From positions 33,465-97,464 of the forward strand of contig JAURER010000008.1 in NCBI GenBank assembly GCA_030827315.1: DNA of 64,000 nucleotides. The letters run 5' to 3'. Of this stretch, positions 42,024-51,215 are shown piece after piece. Origin of the DNA: Gemmatimonadota bacterium. GTDB lineage: Bacteria > Gemmatimonadota > Gemmatimonadetes > Longimicrobiales > Gaopeijiaceae. Position 1 is the first letter of the stretch; the number at the start of each line of letters is the position of its first letter. Below the pieces are notes generated by a model. That model was not told the origin of the DNA and ran no database searches. It saw only the letters and a program-made list of their open reading frames with translations. The translations under genes and the position numbers were made by a program.

Positions 42024-44105
42024 TCAGGAGACGGGCCGTCCCCGGGGCAGAAGCCGGACCGACCAGAGCCCCGAGTTCGTGTCGCTGAAGAAGACGTGTC
42101 CCTTGTAGGGCTGAGCCCCCCAGACCATCGTCGCGTTCGGCGTATAGCCGGCGGGCGAGGCCGACTTGAAGACCGCGATCTCGCGGCCCTGCGTGTACAG
42201 GTTGCCCATGAGCTCTCCGCTCACGTCGACCACGCGCAGCCCGCCCTCGTAGTAGGCCTGATAGAGCTTGTCGTCCTCGACCCACATGTTGTGCGTGCCG
42301 AACTCCGGGACCTCGTAGCGGGCGACCATCTCGGGGTTCTCCGGATCAGTGAAGTCGATGACCTGGATATAGCCCCGCGTCGTGAGCGGAATGCCGCCGG
42401 TGCCGGTGGCGGGGTCGTACCGGTCAGCGTACGAGCCCATCGACCGTGGATAGCCGCCCCAGGCGAGGCCGGCGCGGGCCATGATCTCGTCACCGAGGAA
42501 CAGGTAGGTCTTCCCGGTCGATTCCTGGTGGTAGGGAAACGCGGCGTGCGTCGCCCCGGAAGGCGTCGCGTACGAGGTGACGAAGACGGGGTTCTGGGGA
42601 GACCCGCCCCAGCGCCCATCGCCCACGTCGACGACGACGACCCCGGTGCCCCACTCCGAAGAGAAGGCCAGCCCGTCGGCGACCCAGACGTCGTGGATGC
42701 GGCTCTCCGGGTGATTGTACTCCGACACCCAGCGCGGCGCGTGGATGTCGCTCACGTCGATGATGACGTACTTGTCGCCGTCCGAGAGCGCGTAGAGGTA
42801 GTCGTCGTCGGCGAACATGTTGTGCACGCCGCCCGTGATCCCGTCCTCGTAGATCGAGGCGACGGCGGGCTCCCGGGGGTCGGCCATGTCGACGATCACG
42901 AGCCCGTTACGACGGTTCGTCGCTCCTTCGCGCGACAGCACGACGTAGCGGCCGTCAGGCGACGCCTTGACGTCGTTGACGGTGCGCGCGTCGACCTGGA
43001 GCGAGTCGTACTTCACCGGGGCGGCGGGGTTCGTGACGTCGTAGAAGAAGGCGAAGCCGCCGGATACCTTCGAGCCGGTCACGACGTAGTCCCTCCCGTC
43101 GACACCCTGGAACGCCCAGAGGTCGGTGGTGCGGTACCACGTCTCGAGCTGGTGCCCGACCACCTCGAGCTCCTGGACGACGTCGCGAGGGACGGCCCGG
43201 AAGGAATGCCGTGCCGTCGCGCGCCCCGCGGTCGCGATCACGGTGTGGATGCCCGGCACGTCCGCGACGAATGCACCCCGCGGGTCGATCTGGCCGGTGG
43301 CCGGCACTCCGAGCATCCCGTCCGTGGGCGCGTAGGCGTGAGACCACGTGACCGGAATGTCGTCCCGCCGCGCGCCGTCGGTGCCTCGCACCACCGCCTC
43401 GAAGTGGATGACGTCCCCGGTGCGCGCCTCGCCCGGGCCGCCCTCGAGCGTCAGCGTGATCTCCGGGAGCGGCAAGACCTCGTACGTGATCGCCTGCCGG
43501 GCTCCCTCGAAGGTGGCGATGATCGACGCTCCTCCCGGGCGGATGCCGGTGACGCTTCCGAAGGCGTCGACCCGGGCGACCGACGGGTCGGACGACGCCC
43601 ACGAGACGTCGGGATCCGGCCGGGTCGAGCCGTCGGCGTGTCGCGCCCGGGCACGAAGGGGTCGCGTGGTGCCGACGAAGAGGGGACCGTCGCCCGCGGT
43701 CAGGGAGATCTCCGTCACCGCGGGCCACGAGACCACCACGGGGACCCGGAGCGTCAGTGGCTCCGCATTCGACCCGGCCCCCGTGACGAGCGTGGCCACG
43801 ACCTCGTACGCTCCCTGCGCCAGCCCCTCGACATGGCCGTCGCCCACCGCGAGCGCGTTGCGCGGAGCCGTGATACGGAGGGGCGCGTCCACCTCGATGC
43901 CGGAGGCGTCTACCGCGCGCACCGAGAACGGCACGCGGGCGCCGACGGCGACCGTGAGTCGGTCGGCGCTGGGCACGAGCCGGGCGACGCGCTCGGCTGG
44001 GGTCGGGGAGGTCGCGGTCTGGGCGGACGCGCTCGAGGCCAGGAGGGCGGCACAGGCGCACAGGAGCGTGAAGGCCGTGCGGCCCGGTGATGTACGGCTC
44101 GGCAT
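42024..44105 (-). CDS. Exported Ig-like/LVIVD-repeat propeller protein
   Basis: A 693-residue protein. Its signal peptide ends at SASAQ. Next come two or three Ig-like (bacterial BIG_2 type) domains (about 45-310) with VGTTRPLRARARHADGS and VTWSHAY. The C-terminal half is an LVIVD-repeat beta-propeller: NGLVIVDMADPREPAVA, KYVIIDVSDIHAPRWV, GVVVVDVGDG, GYIQVIDFTDPENPEMV and GLRVVDVSG. Such proteins bind surface or extracellular partners in several phyla. It lies 22 bases behind the TolB-like lipoprotein gene and may be co-transcribed with it. Confidence 0.85.
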   Translation of the reverse strand: MPSRTSPGRTAFTLLCACAALLASSASAQTATSPTPAERVARLVPSADRLTVAVGARVPFSVRAVDASGIEVDAPLRITAPRNALAVGDGHVEGLAQGAYEVVATLVTGAGSNAEPLTLRVPVVVSWPAVTEISLTAGDGPLFVGTTRPLRARARHADGSTRPDPDVSWASSDPSVARVDAFGSVTGIRPGGASIIATFEGARQAITYEVLPLPEITLTLEGGPGEARTGDVIHFEAVVRGTDGARRDDIPVTWSHAYAPTDGMLGVPATGQIDPRGAFVADVPGIHTVIATAGRATARHSFRAVPRDVVQELEVVGHQLETWYRTTDLWAFQGVDGRDYVVTGSKVSGGFAFFYDVTNPAAPVKYDSLQVDARTVNDVKASPDGRYVVLSREGATNRRNGLVIVDMADPREPAVASIYEDGITGGVHNMFADDDYLYALSDGDKYVIIDVSDIHAPRWVSEYNHPESRIHDVWVADGLAFSSEWGTGVVVVDVGDGRWGGSPQNPVFVTSYATPSGATHAAFPYHQESTGKTYLFLGDEIMARAGLAWGGYPRSMGSYADRYDPATGTGGIPLTTRGYIQVIDFTDPENPEMVARYEVPEFGTHNMWVEDDKLYQAYYEGGLRVVDVSGELMGNLYTQGREIAVFKSASPAGYTPNATMVWGAQPYKGHVFFSDTNSGLWSVRLLPRGRPVS

Positions 44106-44127
44106 GACGTCTCGCGAAGGTGCGGGA

Positions 44128-45123
44128 TCAGTTGCCGGCGAAACCCTCGAGGGGGGCCGGCTCGGCGACGACCGCAATCTGGGTCCCGTCGGGCGAGACG
44201 GCGAGCCGTGTCAGCGTGATCCGCAGCTCGGACCAGTCCGCGACGGGCGCCCACGCCGCGTCGAGCCCCGGGCGGAACGACCAGATCACGGAGCCGCTCG
44301 CCTGGAGCAGAACCCCGTTCGGAGCCCACGCATGGTAGTCGCCGCCCGCGACGCTCCGAACGAGCGGTTGCGGGGCACTTCCGTCTGCGGGCAGCCGCAT
44401 GATGGTCGAACCGCTCTCGCCGTCGAGCTGCTGGTAGCTGATGTCTTCCGAGCCCGGGATCTTCTGGATCGATCGACCGATGTTCTCCGCGAGCGTCTCC
44501 GTGCCCGCTTGGCCGAGGCGCGCCCGCTGAAGCGTGGCCGGCTGGCCGAGCACGAACAGGACGAGCGTGCTGTCGCCGCTCCACGCGTGGTATCCGACCG
44601 GTGCCACGTCCTCCAGGAGTACGGACGCGTTCCCGCCGTCGTGGTCGAAGCGCCAGAGGCGCTGGGCGGAGTCCGCCTCCACGCGGATGGTCGAGATGCC
44701 GCCTCCGTCCGGGAGGGGCGTGGCCGAGTACTCGCTCTCGGGGCTGCTCATTGTGACCCGCGTGACCATCCCCGTCGCGACGTGGTAGCGCCAGATATCG
44801 GCCTGCCCGTCGTGGGGGTCGTTGACGGTGTACCAGAAGCCCGACCCGTCGGGGACGAAGTACGGCTGATTGTCGTAGTCGGGACGCTGCGTGACGTTGG
44901 TCGGAGCCGACACGTCGGCGGCGTCTCCGCTCCACGTCACCTGCGCGAGCAGGATGTCGGTATCGCGGGGCATCACGAACTCCGCCGCCCGAGCGCCGTC
45001 GGCCGTGCCTTCCCGGGTCGCCTCGTCCTCCCCCGCGCACGCGGCGAGCGCGACGAGCAGCAGAGCCGAGGCTGCCGAAGCAGGGACTCCCGCGCCTCGT
45101 ACCCCCACGGAGCGGCGGCTCAC
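44128..45123 (-). CDS. TolB/WD40-like propeller lipoprotein
   Basis: A 331-residue protein whose signal ends in ALAAC, so it is a lipoprotein. The mature part shows repeated propeller turns (YFVPDGSGFWYTV, HAWSGDSTLVLFV, HAWAPNGVLL, LAVSPDGTQIAVV) like the PD40 or TolB class. Function is unknown; the set with the LVIVD gene downstream suggests a surface pair. I chose GTG 45123 because it begins the signal peptide; a GTG at 45222 would give 33 basic residues first. The frame upstream crosses the control region of the men operon. Confidence 0.7.
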   Translation of the reverse strand: MSRRSVGVRGAGVPASAASALLLVALAACAGEDEATREGTADGARAAEFVMPRDTDILLAQVTWSGDAADVSAPTNVTQRPDYDNQPYFVPDGSGFWYTVNDPHDGQADIWRYHVATGMVTRVTMSSPESEYSATPLPDGGGISTIRVEADSAQRLWRFDHDGGNASVLLEDVAPVGYHAWSGDSTLVLFVLGQPATLQRARLGQAGTETLAENIGRSIQKIPGSEDISYQQLDGESGSTIMRLPADGSAPQPLVRSVAGGDYHAWAPNGVLLQASGSVIWSFRPGLDAAWAPVADWSELRITLTRLAVSPDGTQIAVVAEPAPLEGFAGN

Positions 45124-45398
45124 GACTGCAGCGAGGCGATGAGGGAAGCACCGCTTCCCGGTGCACTTTCGCTGCCGAGCACGAGGCTCAGGAACCGCGA
45201 AAGCGGCAGGGGTGCGGGGCACATGCGCCGCGAATCCGGTTCTTCGCTCATCGCCATTGCGGGGATCAGTCAGGTCGTTTCATTACGTCCCCTCAAGATA
45301 GCACACCGTGGCCGGGATGCGCGGGGTTTTTGCGCGCGTTCGGGCACCTCGGCCGCGGGCGCCGCGGGGGAGCGGCCACCGAGGACTCCCCGGCCAGC

Positions 45399-45426
45399 TT
45401 CAAGAAGCGGGTCCGGGCGATATATT
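45399..45426 (+). promoter_or_regulatory. Possible men operon promoter
   Basis: TTCAAG (45399-45404) and TATATT (45421-45426) are 16 bases apart. TATATT is an unusually AT-rich hexamer in this sequence. Transcription would start near 45433, which lies downstream of TTG 45330 and so argues for a menF start after that point. Confidence 0.35.
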
Positions 45427-45471
45427 GGCGGCGCGGCACCCCGACGGCGGCGTGCCGGTCCTGTTCAGCCC

Positions 45472-45477
45472 GAGGAG
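45472..45477 (+). promoter_or_regulatory. Ribosome binding site deciding the menF start
   Basis: GAGGAG stands five bases before an in-frame CTG at 45483. No ATG, GTG or TTG with a ribosome binding site lies in frame between 45333 and the start of conserved MenF sequence near 45516. Confidence 0.45.
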
Positions 45478-45482
45478 CAACC

Positions 45483-46901
45483 CTGGCCCGTTCCGAGCGG
45501 AGCCGTCTCGCGACGGTCACGATCCCCGCGCCCGACCTTAGGCCCGAGTCGTTCCTGCGCCACGCCGCCGGCGAGGCGCGAGGCTTCTGGGCGCGGGGAG
45601 AGCGGTGGGTCGCGCACCGGGGCGTTGCCGCGGAACTGCGAGGTGACGCGGGGCCGGCCGGCTCCGGAGGCCGCGACCGGTACGATCGCGTCGGCGCAGA
45701 GGCCCTCGCGCTCGCGGTGGATCCCCTCCTGCCGGCCGGCGTGTCGAGGGCGCCGCGGGTGCGCTTCTACGGCGGGTACTCGTTCCGGTCCGATCACGAG
45801 TGCCGGGGCGTCTGGGCGGACTTCCCGTCGTGGCTTTTCCACCTTCCGACGTGGGAGCTCGAGGGGGACGGCTCGGGTGACGCATGGCTGCGCGTTCGCG
45901 CGCTGGTGCCGGAGCACGGCGGGGACGACGTGTTCGGGCGGCTCCGCCGCGAGGCCGAGCAGCTCCGTGCCGAGCTCGCCACCCACCCGGATCGGTCGCG
46001 GCGCGTCACCCGGGTGCGTGGACGCGCCGCGGCCACGGACCGCGTGGCGTGGGAAGGCACGGTCGAGTCCTCGCTCGCCGCGATCCGGGGCGGAGCGGTC
46101 TCGAAGGTGGTCCTGGCCCGGACGATGGACGTCGACCTCGACGACACGCTGGATCCGGCCGACGTCGTGGAGCGCCTGCAGGAGGTGAACCGGGGCAGCC
46201 ACGTCTTCCTGTTCGAGCCCGTCGCCGGCTCGGCGATCGTGGGCGCCGCGCCCGAAACCGTCGCCACGCTCCGCGACGGAGTGTTCCACGCCACGGCGGT
46301 CGCCGGTTCCATCCGCCGCGGGGCCACGCCGCGCGAGCAGGCCGAGCTGGCCGCCCGGCTCCTGGCCAGCGACAAGGACCGTGCCGAGCAGCGCATCGCG
46401 CTGGACGACATGGTGGCGCGACTCGAGACCGTGGCGCACCAGATCCGCACCGACCCGCAGCCTCACGTCCTCACGCTCGCGCGCATCCAGCACCTCGAGA
46501 CCGAGATCCGGGCCAGCGTGCCGGCGGGCGTGACCGTCCTCGACCTGTTGCGCCTGCTGCACCCGACGCCGGCCGTGTGCGGCCTCCCGCGGGACGCAGC
46601 CATGGCGTTCCTGACTGCGGAGGAGCCCTTCGACCGCGGGTGGTACGCCGGGCCGGTGGGGTGGTTCGACGCCGACGGCAACGGGGTCTTCGCACCGGCG
46701 CTCCGCACCGGGGTCTCGACCGGGTCGGGGTGGAGGCTCTTCGCCGGGGCCGGCATCGTGGAGGGTTCGGTGCCTGCGCTCGAGTGGGAGGAGACGGGCA
46801 TCAAGTTCGAACCGATGCTCGAGGCGCTCCGGCAGAGCGGCGCGGAGCTTTCCGCGGGCGTCGGCGTGGCGTTCCGGAATCCCGCCGGCGGGAGCGCCTG
46901 A
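45483..46901 (+). CDS. menF: Isochorismate synthase MenF
   Basis: A 472-residue chorismate-binding enzyme that converts chorismate to isochorismate, the first committed step to menaquinone. Family marks include GGAVSKVVLART, GSHVFLFEP, VGAAPETVATLRDGVFHATAVAGSIRRG (the Glu and magnesium region), DKDRAEQRIALDDMV, and a final LHPTPAVCGLPRDAAMAFL with GWYAGPVGWFD. The usual starts are absent near the conserved N-terminus. I set it at CTG 45483 after GAGGAG; the only other in-frame choice, TTG 45330, would add 51 residues of non-family sequence upstream of the likely promoter. It stands four bases before menD. Confidence 0.9.
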   Translation: MARSERSRLATVTIPAPDLRPESFLRHAAGEARGFWARGERWVAHRGVAAELRGDAGPAGSGGRDRYDRVGAEALALAVDPLLPAGVSRAPRVRFYGGYSFRSDHECRGVWADFPSWLFHLPTWELEGDGSGDAWLRVRALVPEHGGDDVFGRLRREAEQLRAELATHPDRSRRVTRVRGRAAATDRVAWEGTVESSLAAIRGGAVSKVVLARTMDVDLDDTLDPADVVERLQEVNRGSHVFLFEPVAGSAIVGAAPETVATLRDGVFHATAVAGSIRRGATPREQAELAARLLASDKDRAEQRIALDDMVARLETVAHQIRTDPQPHVLTLARIQHLETEIRASVPAGVTVLDLLRLLHPTPAVCGLPRDAAMAFLTAEEPFDRGWYAGPVGWFDADGNGVFAPALRTGVSTGSGWRLFAGAGIVEGSVPALEWEETGIKFEPMLEALRQSGAELSAGVGVAFRNPAGGSA

Positions 46902-46905
46902 CGCC

Positions 46906-48720
46906 ATGAGCGCAGCGGCGGCCACCACGCTCTGGGCGCGTGCCTTCGTGGACGAGCTGGCCCGGGCGGGCGTCCGCGAGGTCGTGGTCGCGCCGGGGTC
47001 CCGTTCGACGCCTCTCGTGCTCGCGTGCGCGGCGGACGGACGGTTCCGGATGCGCGTGCACCTCGACGAGCGCTCCGCGGCCTTCTTCGCCCTGGGGGTG
47101 GGGAAGGCCACCGGGCATCCGGCGGCCGTGATCACGACGTCCGGGACCGCCGTGGCCAACGCCTTTCCGGCGGTGGTCGAGGCCAGTCAGGCGGGTGTTC
47201 CGCTGCTCGTGCTCTCCGCGGACCGACCCCCGAGGCTTCGTGACTCCGACGCGAACCAGGCCGTGGACCAGGTCGGCATCTTCGGACGCTATCCCCGGGC
47301 CTTCTTCGAGCCGGGGATGCCGGAGCTGCGCGCGGAGTCGCTCCGGTACCTGCGCGGCGTGGCCGCGCGCGCGGTGGCCGCCACGGTCGCTCCCGATCCG
47401 GGACCGGTGCACGTCAACTTCCCCTTCGACAAGCCGCTCGAACCGGTCGATCCACCGCCGGCGTTCGTCGCCGAGCACCCGCTGGCCGCCGCCGGCCGCC
47501 CCGGCGGCGCCCCGTGGGTCCGCCTGAAAGGCGTGCGGCCGAGGATCTCGGACGCGGAGGTCGCCGAGCTCGCCGACGCGGTGCGAGGACGCGCGGGAGT
47601 CGTGGTCGCCGGTCCGAGCGAGGACGCGCTACGCCTCGGCCCGGCGGTTGCGAGGCTGGCGGCCGAACTCGAGTGGCCGGTCCTCGCCGACCCGCTCTCC
47701 GGCGCCCGGTACGGCCCGTCCGGCGGCGCCCACGTCGTGGCGGCCTACGACCTCTTTCTTCGGGATCCGGCGGTCCGCGCGCGTCTCGCGCCCGAGGTCG
47801 TGGTCCGCGTCGGAGTGTCTCCGACGTCCGCCGCGCTGCAGGGCTGGCTCACCGACCACGACGCGATCGAGCACATCGTTCTCGACGACGGGCGTCGGTG
47901 GAAGGACCACGGTGCGGTGAGCAGCCGTTACCTCGTGGCGGATCCGGTCGACGCGCTCGAGCGACTGGCAGGCGCGATCCGCGTGTCCGCGCCCTCCGGC
48001 ACGACCCCCGGCGCCTCGGACGTTCCCGTTCGGGCGGGGGCCGGCCCGGCGGAGTGGGCCGAACTCTGGCGCCGCGTCGAACGAGCGGCACTGGACGCCG
48101 TCGCGGGTCCCGCCGTCGACGCCTTCCATGAGGGGCACATCGTGGCGGCGGTACTCTCGGCCGTGCCCGCGGACGGCACGCTCTTCGTGTCGAGTTCCAT
48201 GCCTGTCCGCGATCTCGACGCGTACGGCCACCCGCGCGAAACCGTCGTGCACGTGCAGGCGAACCGTGGGGCCAGCGGCATCGACGGAGTCGTCTCGACG
48301 GCATTCGGCGTCTCTTCGCAGCGAAGCGACCCCGTGGTGTGCGTCATCGGCGACGTGGCCTTCTTCCACGACCGCAACGGCCTCCTCTTCGCACGTGAGC
48401 CCGACTGCCCGGTCGTCTTCGTGCTCGTGGACAACGACGGCGGCGGCATCTTCCACATGCTCCCCGTAGCGCAGCACGAGCCGCACTTCACCGCCTTCTT
48501 CGCTACGCCGCACGGTGTCGACGCGCTCCACGCGGCGCGCGCCCACGACGTCGACTTCCGGGAGGCGGGCATCGACGACGTCGCCTCAGCGGTGAGGAGC
48601 GGGCTCGAGTCGCGGCGCACCGTCGTGGTGCGGGTGCGCACCGAGCGAGAAGAGAATCGGCGCGGGCACGCCGAGGTGCGCGAGGCGGTCGCGCGGAGCG
48701 TGCACGCGGTGCTGGGGTAA
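46906..48720 (+). CDS. menD: SEPHCHC synthase MenD
   Basis: A 604-residue thiamine-diphosphate enzyme joining isochorismate and 2-oxoglutarate. The cofactor-activating Glu55 is in [33 protein letters not shown] opens the domain, [20 protein letters not shown] follows near residue 105, and the C-terminal half has [26 protein letters not shown], and the ThDP loop as [13 protein letters not shown]. All are MenD-specific. Length is slightly above the usual 550-580. It follows menF by four bases and is followed by menB after 50. Confidence 0.96.
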   Translation: MSAAAATTLWARAFVDELARAGVREVVVAPGSRSTPLVLACAADGRFRMRVHLDERSAAFFALGVGKATGHPAAVITTSGTAVANAFPAVVEASQAGVPLLVLSADRPPRLRDSDANQAVDQVGIFGRYPRAFFEPGMPELRAESLRYLRGVAARAVAATVAPDPGPVHVNFPFDKPLEPVDPPPAFVAEHPLAAAGRPGGAPWVRLKGVRPRISDAEVAELADAVRGRAGVVVAGPSEDALRLGPAVARLAAELEWPVLADPLSGARYGPSGGAHVVAAYDLFLRDPAVRARLAPEVVVRVGVSPTSAALQGWLTDHDAIEHIVLDDGRRWKDHGAVSSRYLVADPVDALERLAGAIRVSAPSGTTPGASDVPVRAGAGPAEWAELWRRVERAALDAVAGPAVDAFHEGHIVAAVLSAVPADGTLFVSSSMPVRDLDAYGHPRETVVHVQANRGASGIDGVVSTAFGVSSQRSDPVVCVIGDVAFFHDRNGLLFAREPDCPVVFVLVDNDGGGIFHMLPVAQHEPHFTAFFATPHGVDALHAARAHDVDFREAGIDDVASAVRSGLESRRTVVVRVRTEREENRRGHAEVREAVARSVHAVLG

Positions 48721-48770
48721 GGGGCCCCGTCGCCCGCTGGAATCAGGTCGTTCACCCACACATCGAGATC

Positions 48771-49610
48771 ATGACCAAGCCCGACTGGAAGGAAGTCCGA
48801 GTCTACGAGGACATCACGTATCACAAGTGCGACGGCGTCGCCCGCATCGCCTTCAACCGGCCCGAGGTGCGCAACGCGTTCCGGCCCGACACGCTGCTCG
48901 AGATGCAGGAGGCGTTCCGCGACGCCGGAGAGGATCCGGACATCGGCGTGGTGCTGCTCACCGGCAACGGCCCGGCGAAGGACGGCAAGTACGCGTTCTG
49001 CGCCGGAGGCGACCAGAGGGTGCGCGGCGAGGCCGGTTACGTGGGCAGAAGCGGCGTTCCGCGCCTCAACGTGCTGGAGCTCCAGCGTTACATCCGCTCC
49101 ATGCCCAAGCCCGTTATCGCGCTCGTGGCCGGGTATGCGATCGGCGGTGGCCACGTGCTCCACGTGGTGTGCGACCTCACCATCGCCGCCGACAACGGCG
49201 TCTTCGGCCAGACCGGACCCATCGTCGGCTCCTTCGACGGCGGCTTCGGCTCGTCGTACCTGGCGCGCCACGTGGGGCAGAAGCGCGCCCGGGAGATCTG
49301 GTACCTGTGTCGTCAGTACTCCGCTCAGGAGGCCTTCGAGATGGGCATGGTCAACAAGGTCGTTCCCGTCGAGCAGCTCGAGGCCGAGGGGTGGGCGTGG
49401 GCGCGGGAGATTCTCGACAAGAGCCCGCTTGCCATCCGCCTCATCAAGAGCGCCATGAACGCCGACGTGGACGGCCAGGCGGGGCTTCAGGAGCTCGCGG
49501 GCAACGCCACCCTCCTCTTCTACATGACCGAGCAGGGGCAGGAGGGGAAGAAGGCATACCTCGAGAAGCGCAAGCCGAACTTCCGCCAGTATCCGTGGCT
49601 TCCATGGTGA
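48771..49610 (+). CDS. menB: 1,4-Dihydroxy-2-naphthoyl-CoA synthase MenB
   Basis: A 279-residue crotonase-fold enzyme that closes the naphthoquinone ring from o-succinylbenzoyl-CoA. It has [13 protein letters not shown] for the oxyanion hole, [20 protein letters not shown], and [20 protein letters not shown], the MenB signature with the Gly of the bicarbonate-dependent type, then [14 protein letters not shown]. The C-terminal swap arm [17 protein letters not shown] is intact. Its stop codon overlaps the ATG of the cyclophilin gene. Confidence 0.97.
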   Translation: MTKPDWKEVRVYEDITYHKCDGVARIAFNRPEVRNAFRPDTLLEMQEAFRDAGEDPDIGVVLLTGNGPAKDGKYAFCAGGDQRVRGEAGYVGRSGVPRLNVLELQRYIRSMPKPVIALVAGYAIGGGHVLHVVCDLTIAADNGVFGQTGPIVGSFDGGFGSSYLARHVGQKRAREIWYLCRQYSAQEAFEMGMVNKVVPVEQLEAEGWAWAREILDKSPLAIRLIKSAMNADVDGQAGLQELAGNATLLFYMTEQGQEGKKAYLEKRKPNFRQYPWLPW

Positions 49611-50281
49611 GTCGGCCCCGACCCGTCGCCGCGATCGTGCGACGCGGGATGCCGCTGCTGGCCGCGGTCGCCGTGGCGGCGTGCGGCCGAAACGCCGCCC
49701 TGTACGAGCCGACCCCCTCCATGCTCGAGGTCCAGGCACCGGATTCCTTCCTCGTCGACGTGGAGACGAGCGAGGGGACGTTCAGGGTCAAGATGCGCAG
49801 ACACTGGTCGCCGGCCGGCGTCGACCGCGTGTGGCACCTCATGGAAAACGACTTCTACGCGGGAGCGCGCATCTACCGCGTCGTCCCCGGCTTCGTCGCG
49901 CAGTGGGGGCTCACCGGCGATCCGGAGCTCGACTCGATCTGGCGAGGGCATACCCTGCCCGACGAGCCCACCGTCGGGAGCAACCTCCGCGGGGTGCTCG
50001 CCTTCGCGCGCGCGGGTCCGGAAACGAGGTCCACGCAGCTCTTCGTGAACCTCGTCGACAACGTGCGCCTGGACGCGTTGGCGAGCGGAGGAGTCGAGGG
50101 GTATCCGCCCGTCGGCGAAATCGAGGCCGGGCTCGAGGTCATTGACGGCTTCTACGCCGCCTACAACGACCGGACGCCGAGTCAGGACTCGATCCGCATC
50201 GCGGGAAACGACTATCTGCGCCGCGCCTACCCGCAGCTCGATTCGATCGTGGGCACGCGCGTCACCGGTTACTGGCGCTAG
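49604..50281 (+). CDS. Cyclophilin-type peptidyl-prolyl isomerase lipoprotein
   Basis: A 225-residue protein with a lipoprotein signal (AVAAC, Cys27) and one cyclophilin domain: [26 protein letters not shown], then [17 protein letters not shown] (normally FHRVI..F..QGG), [20 protein letters not shown] and a late [16 protein letters not shown]. The catalytic Arg is kept, but the usual QGG is QWG, so activity may be low. ATG 49604 lies inside the end of menB, and the TTG of menA follows after four bases, so it is translated within the men operon although it has no step in the pathway. Confidence 0.85.
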   Translation: MVSRPRPVAAIVRRGMPLLAAVAVAACGRNAALYEPTPSMLEVQAPDSFLVDVETSEGTFRVKMRRHWSPAGVDRVWHLMENDFYAGARIYRVVPGFVAQWGLTGDPELDSIWRGHTLPDEPTVGSNLRGVLAFARAGPETRSTQLFVNLVDNVRLDALASGGVEGYPPVGEIEAGLEVIDGFYAAYNDRTPSQDSIRIAGNDYLRRAYPQLDSIVGTRVTGYWR

Positions 50282-50285
50282 TGCC

Positions 50286-51215
50286 TTGAGCGGAGCTCCG
50301 GAGCACGGCAGCCCGGGGGCGGGGACCCCCCGGCCGACGCGGTCGGCCGCGTGGGTCATGGCCGCGCGCCCGAAGACGCTGACCGCCGCCATCGCCCCCG
50401 TGGTGACGGGCACGGGCCTCGCCGCGTACCACGACGTGCTCGCGTGGCTTCCCGCCGTCGCGGCGATGCTCGGTGCGATCCTGATCCAGATCGGCACCAA
50501 CCTCGCCAACGACTACTATGACTTCGTGCGCGGAGGCGACACGGAGGAACGGGTGGGCCCGGTCCGGGTGACGCAGGCGGGCATCCTGCCCCCGGAGACG
50601 GTGAAGCGCGGGATGATCGTCACGCTGGCCGCCGCCGTGCTCGTGGGCGTCTACCTCGTCTGGGTCGGCGGCTGGCCGATTCTCTGGATCGGGCTCGCGT
50701 CGGTGGCGTGCGCGGTCCTGTACACGGGCGGCCCGTTCCCGCTCGCCTACCACGGGCTCGGCGACGTCTTCGTCTTCCTCTTCTTCGGCCTGATCGCGGT
50801 CGGGGGCACTTACTGGGTGCAGGGGCTCGCTTGGCCGGCGGACGCGATGCTCGCGGGGGTCGGCCTCGGCGCGCTCAGCACCGCGATCCTGGTGGTGAAC
50901 AACCTGCGCGACATCGAGACCGATGCGAAGGCCGGCAAGCGGACCATGGCCGTGCGTCTCGGACCGGACGGCACGAAGGTCGAGTACGTCGTCGCGCTCG
51001 CGGTTGCGGCGGCGGTGCCGGTGACGGGGGTGGTGGCCTTCGGCTGGCCCGCGACGGCGCTCGCGGCCCTCGCGGTGGCACCGCTGACCTTGGCTCCGCT
51101 TCGCGCGGTACTCGGGCACGGGGATCCCCGGGAGCTGCTCCCGGCGCTGGGCGCGACGGCGCGGGTGGTCGCGCTCTACGGTGGCCTGCTCGGCGCGGGG
51201 CTGGCGATCGGGTGA
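50286..51215 (+). CDS. menA: 1,4-Dihydroxy-2-naphthoate prenyltransferase MenA
   Basis: A 309-residue UbiA-family membrane enzyme that attaches the polyprenyl chain to DHNA. The first Asp-rich motif is NLANDYYDFVRGGD and the second NNLRDIETDAKAGKRTMAVRLG; both are MenA-specific. About nine spans are visible. I chose TTG 50286, just after the cyclophilin stop; an ATG at 50358 would begin MAARPKTL and cut off the conserved Trp before it. Its stop overlaps the menE start (GTGA). Confidence 0.93.
   Translation: MSGAPEHGSPGAGTPRPTRSAAWVMAARPKTLTAAIAPVVTGTGLAAYHDVLAWLPAVAAMLGAILIQIGTNLANDYYDFVRGGDTEERVGPVRVTQAGILPPETVKRGMIVTLAAAVLVGVYLVWVGGWPILWIGLASVACAVLYTGGPFPLAYHGLGDVFVFLFFGLIAVGGTYWVQGLAWPADAMLAGVGLGALSTAILVVNNLRDIETDAKAGKRTMAVRLGPDGTKVEYVVALAVAAAVPVTGVVAFGWPATALAALAVAPLTLAPLRAVLGHGDPRELLPALGATARVVALYGGLLGAGLAIG

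Larger units (their letters stand above)
45124..45482. other. Control region upstream of the men operon
   Basis: This gap separates the TolB-like gene (minus) from menF (plus). It holds a likely -10 TATATT (45421-45426), a stop-free but non-conserved stretch in the menF frame from TTG 45330, and an AT-rich patch at about 45279-45301. No separate gene is supported. Confidence 0.5.

Noticed and set aside
41421..46188. Long plus-strand open frames over the S9 peptidase, LVIVD and TolB-like genes
   Set aside because: They are antisense shadows of genes with clear catalytic or repeat motifs on the minus strand.
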